Shown: positions 38,843 through 48,314, counted from the stretch's first letter. The stretch: 64,000 nt of DNA from Sulfolobales archaeon (GCA_038881635.1 JAVZPJ010000001.1:124001-188000), one strand, 5' to 3'. A program made the numbers and translations. Notes: generated by a model not told the origin, from the sequence alone.

Positions 38843-39120
38843 AAAAAAGAAGGAGTAGGATAAGCATAATCGCAGATATTCTGACATTTCTAGAAAAGGA
38901 GGGTGGAGAAGCCTCAACCACTAGAATTGCTACAGCAACCGGTCTCGCTTATGATCGTATGATCAAGATCTTAGAAGAGCTAGAGAGAAGGGGAATAATT
39001 AAATTAATAGCTGACGAGAAGAGTAAGAAAGCTATTATGACGGAGAGAGGTTTTCATCTATTAATAAGACTTAGAGAGTTAAGAAGACTATTAGAAGATC
39101 TCGGGCTAGAGATCTTTTAG
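38839..39120 (+). CDS. Winged-helix transcriptional regulator (93 aa)
   Basis: A 93-residue basic protein with a winged-helix DNA-binding domain covering most of it: ISIIADILTFLEKEGG (helix 1), STTRIATATGLAYDRMIKILEELERRG (helix-turn-helix) and IIKLIADEKSKKAIMTERG (wing). The last part (LLIRLRELRRLLEDLGLEIF) is a helix that may mediate dimerisation. This is the layout of archaeal PF14947-like HTH proteins. It directly follows the membrane protein gene and precedes the MoxR cluster by 43 bases, so it could control that cluster. Confidence 0.75.
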   Translation: MKKRRSRISIIADILTFLEKEGGEASTTRIATATGLAYDRMIKILEELERRGIIKLIADEKSKKAIMTERGFHLLIRLRELRRLLEDLGLEIF

Positions 39121-39163
39121 AGAATTATTTATTTTCAGGCTATAAGCTATTTAATGAGGGAAG

Positions 39164-39703
39164 ATGTCTTATATATCAAGATACACTATAATACCTGAGG
39201 AAGTAGCTTCTCAGCAGAATATAGCTAATCTACTGATCAATAGCTCTAAAGCTAATACAACACAGTTAATTAATGCTGTAAATTCTCAAGAGACTTCATT
39301 CGGAGGTCTTCCTCCAGAGATCTCGTATATTCTCGTAATGACTATTATACTGGCCGTAACCATACTACTTCTAATAATGATCTCACCGTCTCTATCGAGA
39401 AATATGGAACGTCCTCTAATATCCTCTGCTTCAGCAGATGCTCGTGGGGAAGGCGAGGGATCTATATATAGGTATGAAGGTGTAAGGTTGGTTCTCAGGG
39501 AGATCTATCTGAGATTAAGAATTTTATTAAGATGTAGTATATGCACACCCAGAGAACTTAGTGGAAGTTCTTTTAAAACAGATCTGGATCTTAAGACTTT
39601 TTCTTACTTATATGAAGAGATAGTATATGGAGGCAGAGAACCTATAGATGAAGAGTATAAAAAGATTGAGAGTCTGAGAAAATGCTTAGAGAATTCACGC
39701 TGA
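39164..39703 (+). CDS. Membrane protein with C-terminal DUF4129-like domain
   Basis: A 179-residue protein. The N-terminal 65 residues are polar and probably outside the cell, one membrane helix spans about 62-86, and the cytoplasmic C-terminus has the DUF4129 pattern (VRLVLREIYLRLRILLR, TPRELSG, FSYLYEEIVYGGREPIDEE). DUF4129 domains occur in gene clusters with MoxR ATPases and DUF58 proteins, as here. Function is unknown. It overlaps the next gene by 22 bases in a different frame. CSICTP adds two cysteines that may be metal or disulfide related. Confidence 0.7.
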   Translation: MSYISRYTIIPEEVASQQNIANLLINSSKANTTQLINAVNSQETSFGGLPPEISYILVMTIILAVTILLLIMISPSLSRNMERPLISSASADARGEGEGSIYRYEGVRLVLREIYLRLRILLRCSICTPRELSGSSFKTDLDLKTFSYLYEEIVYGGREPIDEEYKKIESLRKCLENSR

Positions 39704-40644
39704 TACTACTCATTCTTTTCATTCTCTCAGGCTCAGTCTACGGTATACAACTTAAGCTAGCACCTCAATATGATCCTCCCTCTATATATAATTATGGAGG
39801 AGGTGGCTATACCCGGATATACTTATCGCTAGCCGAAAGCGGGTTCAAGGTTTATCATATAACGAACTTTAACGAGCTGAGTAGATTTAATCCCTCTACA
39901 ACAGTGCTCATCATAGCCAGCCCTGACAAGCCTGTTGAAGAAGACTCCGTGGAAAATGTGATCTCATGGGTTAGAAAAGGTGGTCTCGTGCTTGCTCTAG
40001 ATGAGATAGGAACATTAAATCCTCTAGCTAATTCAATAGGTTTTAGGATAGGTTCTATAATTTCTTCTGTTTCTCTAGGTGAATGTCTTATAGAGAATCA
40101 CTCCTTTCCGCTATATGTTAATGTATACTCTCCTCTAATATCTCTTCAGAACATGAGTTTAGAAGGTTTAGAAGTGATTGGCAGATGTTATGCTGAGGGG
40201 TTTTTGATAGGAGTTCTGGTGAGAATAGGTATTGGAAGAATCTTTCTACTAGGAGATTCTAGCATTCTCATAAATTCTATGATAAGGTATAACAAAACTA
40301 CTTATAACATAATTCTTCTCAGAACATTGATCGGAGAGAGAGATTCGGTAGTATTCTACGAGGGAGGTAGAGAGTATATCTTCATAGATACAAGAGTACT
40401 CTTAGATCTTGTTAGAATACCCTTAAGTTTTCTAGCATACATACTGGGCAGTGTAATGAACTCAGATCTCTTAGCAGGAATTCTACTATTTACATTCATA
40501 TCTACATTATTCCTCTTCATATATCTTAGAAGGTATGTCACATTTCCATCTTACAGAGAAGAATGGAGGGGAAAGCCTGCATATAGGATTAGCAAGAGCC
40601 ATATTATTGCGAGGTATAGAGATTGGATAAAAGAAAAGAGATAG
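39682..40644 (+). CDS. DUF4350-domain exported/membrane protein
   Basis: A 320-residue protein. An N-terminal signal/anchor (about residues 4-20) precedes a DUF4350 domain: [56 protein letters not shown], then [15 protein letters not shown], a GATase-like Rossmann fold with no catalytic Cys. A second membrane helix lies near 272-296 before a basic tail. DUF4350 proteins are found next to MoxR and DUF58 genes; the role is not established. Overlaps both neighbours (22 bases upstream, 22 downstream), so this cluster is tightly packed. Confidence 0.78.
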   Translation: MLREFTLILLILFILSGSVYGIQLKLAPQYDPPSIYNYGGGGYTRIYLSLAESGFKVYHITNFNELSRFNPSTTVLIIASPDKPVEEDSVENVISWVRKGGLVLALDEIGTLNPLANSIGFRIGSIISSVSLGECLIENHSFPLYVNVYSPLISLQNMSLEGLEVIGRCYAEGFLIGVLVRIGIGRIFLLGDSSILINSMIRYNKTTYNIILLRTLIGERDSVVFYEGGREYIFIDTRVLLDLVRIPLSFLAYILGSVMNSDLLAGILLFTFISTLFLFIYLRRYVTFPSYREEWRGKPAYRISKSHIIARYRDWIKEKR

Positions 40645-41570
40645 AATTCTTTCAAGAAGTGTTCTCTAAAGCGGTGGAGAATATATCAAGGGTTATAGTA
40701 GGTAAGAGAAGAGAGATCGAATTAATTCTAGCCTCGCTTTTAGCGGAAGGACATGTAATTTTAGAAGGAGTGCCAGGCGTTGCCAAAACTCTTCTCGCAA
40801 GATCTATAGCCAGTTCTTTCAATCTATCATTTAAGAGAATCCAGGCCACACCAGATCTTCTCCCCTCAGATATAATAGGAGTTAACATATACGACCCTCG
40901 ATCTGGTAGCTTCAGATTCAGAGAAGGCCCTATATTTTCTAATATACTTCTTATAGACGAGATAAATAGAGCTCCTCCTAAGACTCAAAGTGCTCTCCTA
41001 GAAGCCATGCAGGAGAGGCAGGTATCTGTTGAAGGAGTTTCTATAAAACTTCCGAAACCTTTCATGGTTATAGCAACTATGAATCCTATAGAGGTTGAAG
41101 GAGTTTTTCCTCTCTCAGAAGCTCAGGTAGATAGATTTCTTGCTAAAGTCTACATAGGCTACCCCGATGTTAATGAGACTGTAGAGATCCTCAAAAGATA
41201 TCATGAGATCAATGAGATCGCTTTAAAACCTGTAATTAGCTCCGAAGAGCTTTTGAAAGCTCAGGAGATTGTGAGAAGTGTGAAAGTCGATGAGAACCTA
41301 CTCAAGTATATATCTCTCATAGTTCAAGCTACGAGAAATCATTCTATGGTTAGGCTGGGTGCGTCTCCAAGAGGTGCTATAGCTCTCTACCTTCTATCAA
41401 GATCCATAGCATTGATCAGAGGGAGAGAATATGTGATACCTGATGATATAAAGTATGTAGCAGAAGCAGCTCTCTCGCACAGGATCATTCTTAAACCTGA
41501 GGCTCTGTTAGGTGGTGTAAGAGCTGAAAAGATAGTTGAGGATGTCTTATCAAGGGTAGATATTCCATGA
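40623..41570 (+). CDS. moxR: MoxR-family AAA+ ATPase
   Basis: A 315-residue AAA+ ATPase of the MoxR group. Walker [15 protein letters not shown] (near 50), Walker [23 protein letters not shown], sensor 1 FMVIATMNP, the arginine finger and sensor 2 in [12 protein letters not shown] and [10 protein letters not shown]. MoxR proteins act as chaperones in assembly of secreted or membrane complexes, often with a von Willebrand-type partner. Here the expected vWA gene is missing and the DUF58 gene follows with a 4-base overlap. TTG start. Confidence in family is high; substrate is unknown. Confidence 0.92.
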   Translation: MDKRKEIEFFQEVFSKAVENISRVIVGKRREIELILASLLAEGHVILEGVPGVAKTLLARSIASSFNLSFKRIQATPDLLPSDIIGVNIYDPRSGSFRFREGPIFSNILLIDEINRAPPKTQSALLEAMQERQVSVEGVSIKLPKPFMVIATMNPIEVEGVFPLSEAQVDRFLAKVYIGYPDVNETVEILKRYHEINEIALKPVISSEELLKAQEIVRSVKVDENLLKYISLIVQATRNHSMVRLGASPRGAIALYLLSRSIALIRGREYVIPDDIKYVAEAALSHRIILKPEALLGGVRAEKIVEDVLSRVDIP

Positions 41571-42790
41571 GACTTTCTCTGAGAGGTTTCAGCATAGGAT
41601 TAATGTCATTCTTACTACTGCTTATTTCAATATACACAGGCTCTGTTCTACTATTTTCCACATCTATTTCACTACTCTTAATTCTGACTAGAGCTAGAAT
41701 TCAAATCGAGAGAATTCTAAGAGTTAGCAATAGGATCCATGTTAGGAGGAGTATTGAAAGATACAGAGTGTATGAAGGAGGAGAAACAGAGATCAAGATA
41801 TATGTAGAGAACAGATCTGAGAATACTATACCTTATCTAGTAGTAGCTGATATGATACCAAGAGAGCTGAAAGTTTCCGGAGGCAGTAATCAGATAGCTT
41901 CAATACTCTCAGGAAACAGCTTCATAGAATATTCATATAAAGTTAGAGTAGATAATCCTGGTCGTCATGATATAAGATCTATAAAATTGATCTTAGGAGA
42001 TTCATTGGCATTGTTTCTCGAGGAGATCTATGTAGATTATTATTCATATATAACAGGAATTCCAAGAGGTATCCCCATTGATATATCTGAGAAGATCAGA
42101 TCTCTCAATCCAGGATCTATGATTAGAGGAAGAACCCTTGGAGGGATCTATGATCTATGGGGGTTCAGAGAATACACACCAGGAGATGACGTGAGAAAGA
42201 TCTACTGGAAAGGATTTGCAAGAACTGGTAAGGTTTATGTTAGAGAGGATATTGGAGAGAGCAGACCTAGAACTCTACTGATTATAGGGCTTACAAAATA
42301 CTCTTGGCTTATAGGATCCGGATTCAATAGCTACTCTGAAGCTCTCTTACGACTAGCGAGATCTGTTGGAGAGGCTATTCTAAATAGCTATGGCTCTCTC
42401 GATGTAATGATATGTGAAGAAGCTGTAGTTAAGATCTTTAGAAATATAACCAGTAAAACTAGAGAGAGGTTTCTTTCATTATTCGATGAAATACCATATA
42501 GAGGAGGTTGTTCGAGTATTGGTATCATCCTGCTAAACCTCTATAGAGCCGGTGAGGCAGGTTATGATCTTGTTCTAATAACATCAACACCTGTTGATCT
42601 AATTACATCAGATCCTGAGGATATCATCAGATATGCTAGAGAAAGCGGATTTACAGGTGTTATTATGATGCCCAACCTAGATTATGAGAAGGATATAGGT
42701 GAGGGAATTATGAATATAATCTCTAGAACTCTATCTTCAGCAGGTTTTCCTCCTATTATTCTCGATAGAAGTTTTAAGAGAGTGTCCTGA
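41567..42790 (+). CDS. DUF58-domain membrane protein
   Basis: A 407-residue protein with two N-terminal membrane helices (residues 8-40), an immunoglobulin-like external or membrane-proximal part ([29 protein letters not shown] on) and the DUF58 core signature [32 protein letters not shown], which carries a vWA-like fold (note [16 protein letters not shown]). DUF58 genes nearly always follow MoxR genes, as here (4-base overlap). Function in archaea is not established. The next gene starts 1 base after its stop. Confidence 0.88.
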   Translation: MRLSLRGFSIGLMSFLLLLISIYTGSVLLFSTSISLLLILTRARIQIERILRVSNRIHVRRSIERYRVYEGGETEIKIYVENRSENTIPYLVVADMIPRELKVSGGSNQIASILSGNSFIEYSYKVRVDNPGRHDIRSIKLILGDSLALFLEEIYVDYYSYITGIPRGIPIDISEKIRSLNPGSMIRGRTLGGIYDLWGFREYTPGDDVRKIYWKGFARTGKVYVREDIGESRPRTLLIIGLTKYSWLIGSGFNSYSEALLRLARSVGEAILNSYGSLDVMICEEAVVKIFRNITSKTRERFLSLFDEIPYRGGCSSIGIILLNLYRAGEAGYDLVLITSTPVDLITSDPEDIIRYARESGFTGVIMMPNLDYEKDIGEGIMNIISRTLSSAGFPPIILDRSFKRVS

Positions 42791-42791
42791 T

Positions 42792-43559
42792 ATGAAGTAT
42801 CTTACGGCTAGAGATCTTTCTTGGATCGTCTCATACTCGATTCTTATAATTTCACTATCTCTAATGCTGAAGGAGCTCTTGTTATTAGGTCTGGCATCTG
42901 CTATAATATCTCTCTCAATTATACTAACCAAACTTCTTAAAACTGATCTTATCTCGTTATCTTATCTTCTGATCTCTATATTATTTCTCATACTCATAAG
43001 AGATCCCATAATCTATCTAGCATACTACGCGTTAGCTCTGTCGTTAGTAGTATATATTCTATTAGATTACATGCTTACACCCTCGACCATGGGGGTTCTA
43101 GCTAAGATCTATGAGGTGATGTATATAGTGCTGATAGTGTTCGTAGCACCCCTGATTTCTTGGTTTAACAGCTTCCAGCTAGGATCTCTAACGGATCAAA
43201 ATTTAGATAAAAATTTTGTTATAGGTTTTCTAACAGCTCTATCCATTTACTTCTCGATTTCAATGCTCTTGAAAAGCGATCTAGAAGCTCTAAGCTTCTT
43301 CTACAGGCTTATGACAAGAGATCTTTTAAATATAGTAAGGTTCCTTGTGTATTTAGAGAGATTCTTAATCCTAGTAGTATTCATGATAGTGATCTATATG
43401 GGAAGCATACCATTGATAACTTTATTAGTGATAGGAGAAATAACAAGATACATCATCAGAAGGATAGTAAGAATTCACGAGAAATATAGGCAGCCAATAG
43501 ATCTAATAACGCCGGTGATGATGCTGTTATACATTGAGCTGATAAAACTCCCAGCATAA
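42792..43559 (+). CDS. Polytopic membrane protein ending the MoxR operon
   Basis: A 255-residue protein with about eight membrane helices and short loops. The C-terminal portion (RDLLNIVRFLVYLERFLILVV on) resembles no catalytic family. ATG start lies 1 base after the DUF58 stop, so it is the last gene of the cluster. It may be a transmembrane scaffold for the MoxR-DUF58 partners. tRNA-Val(TAC) follows 44 bases later. Confidence 0.65.
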   Translation: MKYLTARDLSWIVSYSILIISLSLMLKELLLLGLASAIISLSIILTKLLKTDLISLSYLLISILFLILIRDPIIYLAYYALALSLVVYILLDYMLTPSTMGVLAKIYEVMYIVLIVFVAPLISWFNSFQLGSLTDQNLDKNFVIGFLTALSIYFSISMLLKSDLEALSFFYRLMTRDLLNIVRFLVYLERFLILVVFMIVIYMGSIPLITLLVIGEITRYIIRRIVRIHEKYRQPIDLITPVMMLLYIELIKLPA

Positions 43560-43603
43560 AATATAAAAAGAGAGTATGAAGAAATATCTAATGGCACCTG
43601 CGC

Positions 43604-43678
43604 GGGCCCGTCGTCTAGCCTGGTTAGGACGCCGCCCTTACGAGGCGGAGGTCCGGGGTTCAAGTCCCCGCGGGCCCA
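43604..43678 (+). tRNA. tRNA-Val (anticodon TAC)
   Basis: Complete cloverleaf: acceptor GGGCCCG/CGGGCCC with discriminator A, anticodon stem CCGCC/GGCGG around CTTACGA, so anticodon UAC reading GUA and possibly GUG. T loop TTCAAGT. No CCA, no intron. Outside the anticodon loop it matches the GAC and CAC Val genes of this window. Confidence 0.96.
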
Positions 43679-43833
43679 TCCAGTATTTTACATATTCTTA
43701 TTCGCGGTTTATAGATAATTAGGATTACTGAAGCATTTATTAGAACTATCATGAACTAAGTTCTTATAATTAAGCTTCTATATGCTATAGGTTAGTCAAG
43801 ATTTAGAAGCGCTATTTTCAGGCTATTAACTCC

Positions 43834-44325
43834 TTAAGAACAATGGTCTCTTGGAGCCATGTAGATTCCCATGCAGATAGTTCTAGATCTTTTGATTCTT
43901 CTCGGTATAGATATGATTCCTACGCTTCCGCTTCTTAGTATGAATACTCTTAAAGAATTTCTAATTTTATCACTCTCAATATCTGCTCCTGAGAATCTTA
44001 TAATTAGATCCATTAATCTAGGCATGGTTTCCTTAAGTTTCACACCCGATCTATTAGCTTCTCTGAAGATCTTCTCGGTAGCCTCTTTAACGCTGGTGCC
44101 TTCACTAATTTCTACCTGTGATATTGATAGGATCTCTATGTAAGCCTCTAGAGTAGATAATGCCTTAAGTAATTTATTGAACGCTCTTCTTTCTATAGTA
44201 GATATATTCTCCCTAGAAGAACTCATGATCTTGGCGATCTCACGCTGGGTAAATCCTCTGGATCTGAGTTTTAAAACCTCTATTTGTTTATCTGTTAGGA
44301 AAGTGTTTCTTCTACTTCTACTCAT
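43834..44325 (-). CDS. Tfx-family DNA-binding protein
   Basis: A 163-residue regulator with an N-terminal helix-turn-helix of sigma-region-4 type: LTDKQIEVLKLRSRGFTQREIAKIMSSSRENISTIERRAFNKL (about residues 11-53 in three helices), followed by a C-terminal domain (ISQVEISEGTSVKEATEKIFREANRSGVK and onward) that matches the Tfx family. The founding member binds downstream of the fmdECB operon promoter of a methanogen; other members are of unknown target. No target can be named here. It is convergent with tRNA-Val(TAC) and separated from the dehydrogenase by a spacer of 250 bases. Confidence 0.87.
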   Translation of the reverse strand: MSRSRRNTFLTDKQIEVLKLRSRGFTQREIAKIMSSSRENISTIERRAFNKLLKALSTLEAYIEILSISQVEISEGTSVKEATEKIFREANRSGVKLKETMPRLMDLIIRFSGADIESDKIRNSLRVFILRSGSVGIISIPRRIKRSRTICMGIYMAPRDHCS

Positions 44326-44578
44326 AAAACCTCATAATATCATGTGGATTCAGCCTTAATATCTCATCATATTCTTATCTCATATTTTGAGATCTCTTAT
44401 GATTCTTTAAAGAGTCGGAAAGCTTCTCGTGTTCTTCACTATACTATCTATATACTTAGATGATCTCATTGAGATCAGATGTTAAAGCATAAGGTGACAA
44501 AGATCTAACATGAGATCTGCAGCTTAGAGATAAAGAAATTGATATAATCACGATAAAAAATCTGGAGCTTGTTTGCAG

Positions 44579-45604
44579 CTAATAGCTTAGAACTATCTTC
44601 CCTATAGAAGCTCCCTCCTCAAGAATCTTATGCGCTTCGACAACTTCTTCAATTCTCATGATCTTAAATATATATGGTTTTATAAGACCTTTTAAATAGT
44701 ATTTTAGAACTTTCTCAAACTCCCATCTTGATCCTATATACACTCCATATATAGAAGATTTTTTCAGATAAAGAGACCTTAGATTCACGTTAACCTCAGC
44801 TCCTGATGTTACTCCGAAGAGCACGATCCTGCCACCTTTTCTCAGAAGTTCTATAGATAGGTTGAAAGTACTAGAACCTATATAATCTACTACCACATCG
44901 ATCTTAGATCTATACTTTTCAATAGCACTCCTATAATCTCCTACAAAAACTTCATCTGCTCCAAGTTTTTCTAGAATAGCAGCCTTCCATTCACTTCTCG
45001 TATGAGCTATAACATGTGCGTTAAGTAGCTTAGCTATCTTAAGCGAGGCGATACCAGCACCACCACTAGAACTCCATATGAAAACACTCTCGTCAGGACC
45101 TAACCCAGCTTTTGTGACGAGTCCGTGGTATGCTGTGGTGAATGTTAAAGGAATTGATGAGAGTTCTGCTAGATCAACTTCTTCTCTAATCTTATAAACA
45201 ACTGTTGCAGGGACTAGAATCTTTTCGGCATAGCATCCTGGAATAGTGTACCCTAGTATTGTATAGTTCTCACACTCATTTTCTCTACCCATTAGACATT
45301 TTGTACAAACACCATCACCCCATCCAGGAGCTACCACTACCAGATCCCCTCTCTTTATATTCTCAACATTTTCTCCCACTTCTTCTACAACTCCCACAGC
45401 ATCAGAACCTGGTATTCTAGGGTACTCTACTGGAAAGTATGGAGATCCTCTTCTCTGCCATAGATCCAAATGATTTACACTACAGAACCTAGTTCTAACA
45501 AGTACATGCCCTTTTAATACCTTCGGATCTTCTAAATCCTTGATCTCAAAAGCTTTTTCAGGAGGCCCCGGCCTCATGATGACAGCGGCTCTCACGAGTA
45601 CCAC
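44579..45604 (-). CDS. Medium-chain dehydrogenase/reductase (quinone or enoyl reductase-like)
   Basis: A 341-residue MDR-family oxidoreductase. It has the GDAVG and CSVNHLDLWQRRG segments, an NADP-binding WSSSGGAGIASLKIAK, and a structural zinc loop missing one cysteine (GDGVCTKCLMGRENEC, with Asp or Gly where the first Cys should be). This resembles archaeal NADPH:quinone reductase-like and acryloyl-CoA reductase-like enzymes; the substrate is not decided by sequence. It begins 3 bases after the end of the glycosyltransferase on the same strand, so it may share that operon. Confidence 0.82.
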   Translation of the reverse strand: MVLVRAAVIMRPGPPEKAFEIKDLEDPKVLKGHVLVRTRFCSVNHLDLWQRRGSPYFPVEYPRIPGSDAVGVVEEVGENVENIKRGDLVVVAPGWGDGVCTKCLMGRENECENYTILGYTIPGCYAEKILVPATVVYKIREEVDLAELSSIPLTFTTAYHGLVTKAGLGPDESVFIWSSSGGAGIASLKIAKLLNAHVIAHTRSEWKAAILEKLGADEVFVGDYRSAIEKYRSKIDVVVDYIGSSTFNLSIELLRKGGRIVLFGVTSGAEVNVNLRSLYLKKSSIYGVYIGSRWEFEKVLKYYLKGLIKPYIFKIMRIEEVVEAHKILEEGASIGKIVLSY

Positions 45605-45606
45605 CT

Positions 45607-46842
45607 CTAACTTCTTACTCTCTCAAATAAATTTTTCATTAATCTCGACATAAGCATGTCCTTAGCTCTTTCACGAGCGTTTCGAGACATGAGATCTCTT
45701 CTCTCGCGATCTTTTACAAGTTCTCTTATAACCCTCGCAGCACCTTCAATATCATCAGGACCTCTGAGATGAACCCCGTCAACACCGTCTCTCACCAACC
45801 ATTTCTGTCCATACACAGCACTGGTTACCACCGGAACACCTCCATACATGAATTCAAGCTGGGTTAATCCAAAAGCCTCCATTCTGGACATTATAATGTT
45901 TATATAGGAACTCTTGATAAGAGAAGCTTTAACCCTCTCATCTATCTCGCCAGTTATAATAACATTGGGCAGATTCTTAGATTCTTTAATAACTTGAGAC
46001 CACTGATCGCCAGGTCTGCCAGCTATAACGAAGATAACATCCCTAAGATCCTTCAAAGCTCTTGCCACTCTAACGATGGCGAGAGGATTTTTTCTTTCTT
46101 CGATAGTGCCTAAATAAGATATGATAATTTTATCTCTGTCGATCTTAAATCTATCTAGAAAGAGATCTGGATTAGCTTTATCTATTAGAGAAGCTTCCTC
46201 ATCATCTAGACCGCCGGGGAAGATATGTATCTGTTCGGGTCTTGCACCCATAGAGATCATATCTTCAGCTTCTATACTAGTGAGACATATGATCAGATTA
46301 GCAGTTCTAAAGATCGAAGGATATACTGTCGAGTTCCATGCTATTCTATAGGTTCTCTCTGCAGGAGAGTATCTTATAGGATCTGGAGGCTGGTAGTGGG
46401 ACATATGAGCGTAGAATACATCCTTCTTCTCTTCACCTAGTGTAATCATAAGCCTCTTCCAAAGAACCCATCTAGAAGTCTCTTCAGGACCGTTCCATAG
46501 AGTTGAATGGGTCACGATGAAGTCTATGCCAATATCTTTATCGATAGCTCTTAAGGTCGATATAAAATCTCTAAAGAAGATTCTTCTAGGAGGCCACATA
46601 GTAGAAGAACTATCAACCCTGATCGTGGGTATCCCAATAGCCGGATCTTTTTCATATATCATATAACCTTTTTCAGTCTTTATAACATCTTTTCTCGAGA
46701 TTATACTCCTCCCATCGTGGTAGAGACTTGTGAGAACCCATGCCTCATGTCCTAGAATTCTAGCCCATTTAACCATTCTCTGAGCAAGTAGCTCTTGTCC
46801 TTTACTATTAGATGTCTGGTACATTACTGAGAAGAATTTCAT
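45607..46842 (-). CDS. GT4-family glycosyltransferase
   Basis: A 411-residue glycosyltransferase of GT-B fold. The nucleotide-sugar C-terminal domain has SYLGTIEERKNPLAIVRVA, VIFVIAGRPG, and the donor-binding MSRMEAFGLTQLEFMYGGVPVV (E-x7-E-like motif). ATG 46842 is chosen over an upstream in-frame start at 46908 because it overlaps the preceding stop as ATGA and starts the family's beta strand KFFSVMYQTS. It lies in a HAD phosphatase - MscS-like - GT operon that resembles the trehalose-synthesis operon reported for Thermoproteus tenax, so trehalose or trehalose phosphate transfer is a reasonable guess. Confidence 0.85.
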   Translation of the reverse strand: MKFFSVMYQTSNSKGQELLAQRMVKWARILGHEAWVLTSLYHDGRSIISRKDVIKTEKGYMIYEKDPAIGIPTIRVDSSSTMWPPRRIFFRDFISTLRAIDKDIGIDFIVTHSTLWNGPEETSRWVLWKRLMITLGEEKKDVFYAHMSHYQPPDPIRYSPAERTYRIAWNSTVYPSIFRTANLIICLTSIEAEDMISMGARPEQIHIFPGGLDDEEASLIDKANPDLFLDRFKIDRDKIIISYLGTIEERKNPLAIVRVARALKDLRDVIFVIAGRPGDQWSQVIKESKNLPNVIITGEIDERVKASLIKSSYINIIMSRMEAFGLTQLEFMYGGVPVVTSAVYGQKWLVRDGVDGVHLRGPDDIEGAARVIRELVKDRERRDLMSRNARERAKDMLMSRLMKNLFERVRS

Positions 46843-47453
46843 TTTTTCAAAACCCTTTCCAGGATGTAACCGGTTATTAAAATTATCATAACTATTGTAA
46901 GACCCCACATGAGAGGTGTGAGCATGTCTCTGAGAACCCCTACATTTATACCTCCAACCTCTAGTGCGAATACTAGTGCAACTATATAGAGCAGGATCCT
47001 TAGGTATTCAGCTATAGATGTTAGAATTCTTTCATCAGATGATCTAAGCTCAGAGCTCTTATAAAGATAGTTTATGAAGGCATCTACAAGTAGGAAACCG
47101 ATCACTATTATGATGAAAGTTTTTACAAATCCTGCCACATATACTGTAAGGATCTGGTATGATAGGGTAGAAACCTCAGCTATATTCAGATTACTAGAGA
47201 GATAATATACAGCGATTAGCATGGATGATATGTATATGATCCAGGATGTCACAACACCGAAAAATTCGCTAGGAGTATAACCACCTCTGATCATAGCTCT
47301 GCCTATAGCGAATTTCCTGAACCATTCGTCGAAACCTAGCTTCTCAAGAAAAGCTCTGACAGCCATGCGAGATAGGAATCCTGCTACATATCCTACTACA
47401 GCTATGAGTATTGTTAATCCTACTATGATGAGTATCTCATAAACTCCTTGCAT
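46839..47453 (-). CDS. MscS-like transmembrane protein (TM-helix family)
   Basis: A 204-residue integral membrane protein with four or five helices. The C-x-GFLSRMAVRAFLEKLGFDEW segment and the repeated helix-loop pattern match the conserved transmembrane part of small-conductance mechanosensitive channel relatives (TM_helix family), without a full MscS beta domain. It overlaps the phosphatase gene by 17 bases and the GT gene by 4, so the three must be coupled. A role in releasing or sensing an osmolyte during sugar-phosphate synthesis is an inference from the operon. Confidence 0.72.
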   Translation of the reverse strand: MQGVYEILIIVGLTILIAVVGYVAGFLSRMAVRAFLEKLGFDEWFRKFAIGRAMIRGGYTPSEFFGVVTSWIIYISSMLIAVYYLSSNLNIAEVSTLSYQILTVYVAGFVKTFIIIVIGFLLVDAFINYLYKSSELRSSDERILTSIAEYLRILLYIVALVFALEVGGINVGVLRDMLTPLMWGLTIVMIILITGYILERVLKK

Positions 47454-48159
47454 AATCTAGAACCCACCTAGCTACACTGTCAAACTCTACTATGTAGTCT
47501 ACATCAGGATTAAAATGCTTATTATACTTGTGTCTAACGAGAACTCTGACATCGGCTTCCTCGAAAGCTTTGAGATCATTCTCACTATCTCCTAGGTAAA
47601 CGATTTTGTCAACGCCTAATAAAGTTCTGAGGATCTTTACAGACCAGTCTTTCTCTCGATAGGAAGTGTAGATATCTAAAAAAGGATAGTACTTATACTC
47701 ATAAATCTTTAAACCCAAGGATCTAGCTAGATCTATTATCGAATCAATTTCTGAAGGTCTTCCACCAGAAAACCTCCAATCTATACCGATCCCTCCTACG
47801 TAGGCGTCCAAAACTTTTTTAATCTCTAGCGTCACCTGATTCTCTAGAGCTTTTAACATACTAAGAATCTTCTGGATCTTTTCATTGCTCTCTCTTTCAA
47901 CACTTTTTTCATCAACAACAACATACCCTCCACCTCTGATCTCTAGAGCATATATACATGCCATACCATCAAGATTCACAGGTATCTTACTCCTCAGAAA
48001 ACCACAGTCCTTGCTACTTATAACAGCGGTTCTAAAACCTTTTTCTCGCAAGATCTCAAGCATTTTAACATTATCCTCAGAGACTCTCAGATCTTCTCTC
48101 CTCCTATCCAGAGGCGCCAGAGTGCCATCAAAATCAAAGAAAAACCCTATAACATGCAA
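47437..48159 (-). CDS. HAD-superfamily sugar-phosphatase (trehalose-6-phosphatase-like)
   Basis: A 240-residue HAD hydrolase with motif I FFDFDGTLAPLDRRR (nucleophile Asp), motif II in FRTAVISSKDCGF, a cap region between strands, and motif IV YLGDSENDLKAFEEAD. The cap and length fit sugar phosphatases such as trehalose-6-phosphate or mannosyl-3-phosphoglycerate phosphatase. It is first in the operon with the MscS-like protein and GT4. In T. tenax the corresponding first gene is a fused synthase/phosphatase; here only the phosphatase part is present, so the GT might do the synthase step. Confidence 0.82.
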   Translation of the reverse strand: MHVIGFFFDFDGTLAPLDRRREDLRVSEDNVKMLEILREKGFRTAVISSKDCGFLRSKIPVNLDGMACIYALEIRGGGYVVVDEKSVERESNEKIQKILSMLKALENQVTLEIKKVLDAYVGGIGIDWRFSGGRPSEIDSIIDLARSLGLKIYEYKYYPFLDIYTSYREKDWSVKILRTLLGVDKIVYLGDSENDLKAFEEADVRVLVRHKYNKHFNPDVDYIVEFDSVARWVLDYARSL

Positions 48160-48239
48160 TATAATCAGCGTAATCTATTATCTATGATAAAATATAAATT
48201 ATTGATCCTCTTAATACAGGCGTGCTAGAGAACGTTTAA

Positions 48240-48314
48240 TGGGCCCGCGGGGACTTGAACCCCGGACCTCCGCCGTGTGAGGGCGGCGTCCTAACCAGGC
48301 TAGACGACGGGCCC
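48240..48314 (-). tRNA. tRNA-Val (anticodon CAC)
   Basis: Complete cloverleaf on the minus strand: acceptor GGGCCCG/CGGGCCC, discriminator A, anticodon stem CCGCC/GGCGG around CTCACAC, so anticodon CAC reading GUG. T loop TTCAAGT. No CCA and no intron. Third of three near-identical Val tRNA genes. Confidence 0.96.

Noticed and set aside
46843-46908. N-terminal extension of the GT4 glycosyltransferase
   Set aside because: It overlaps the MscS-like gene in another frame; the ATGA overlap at 46842 is a better start.
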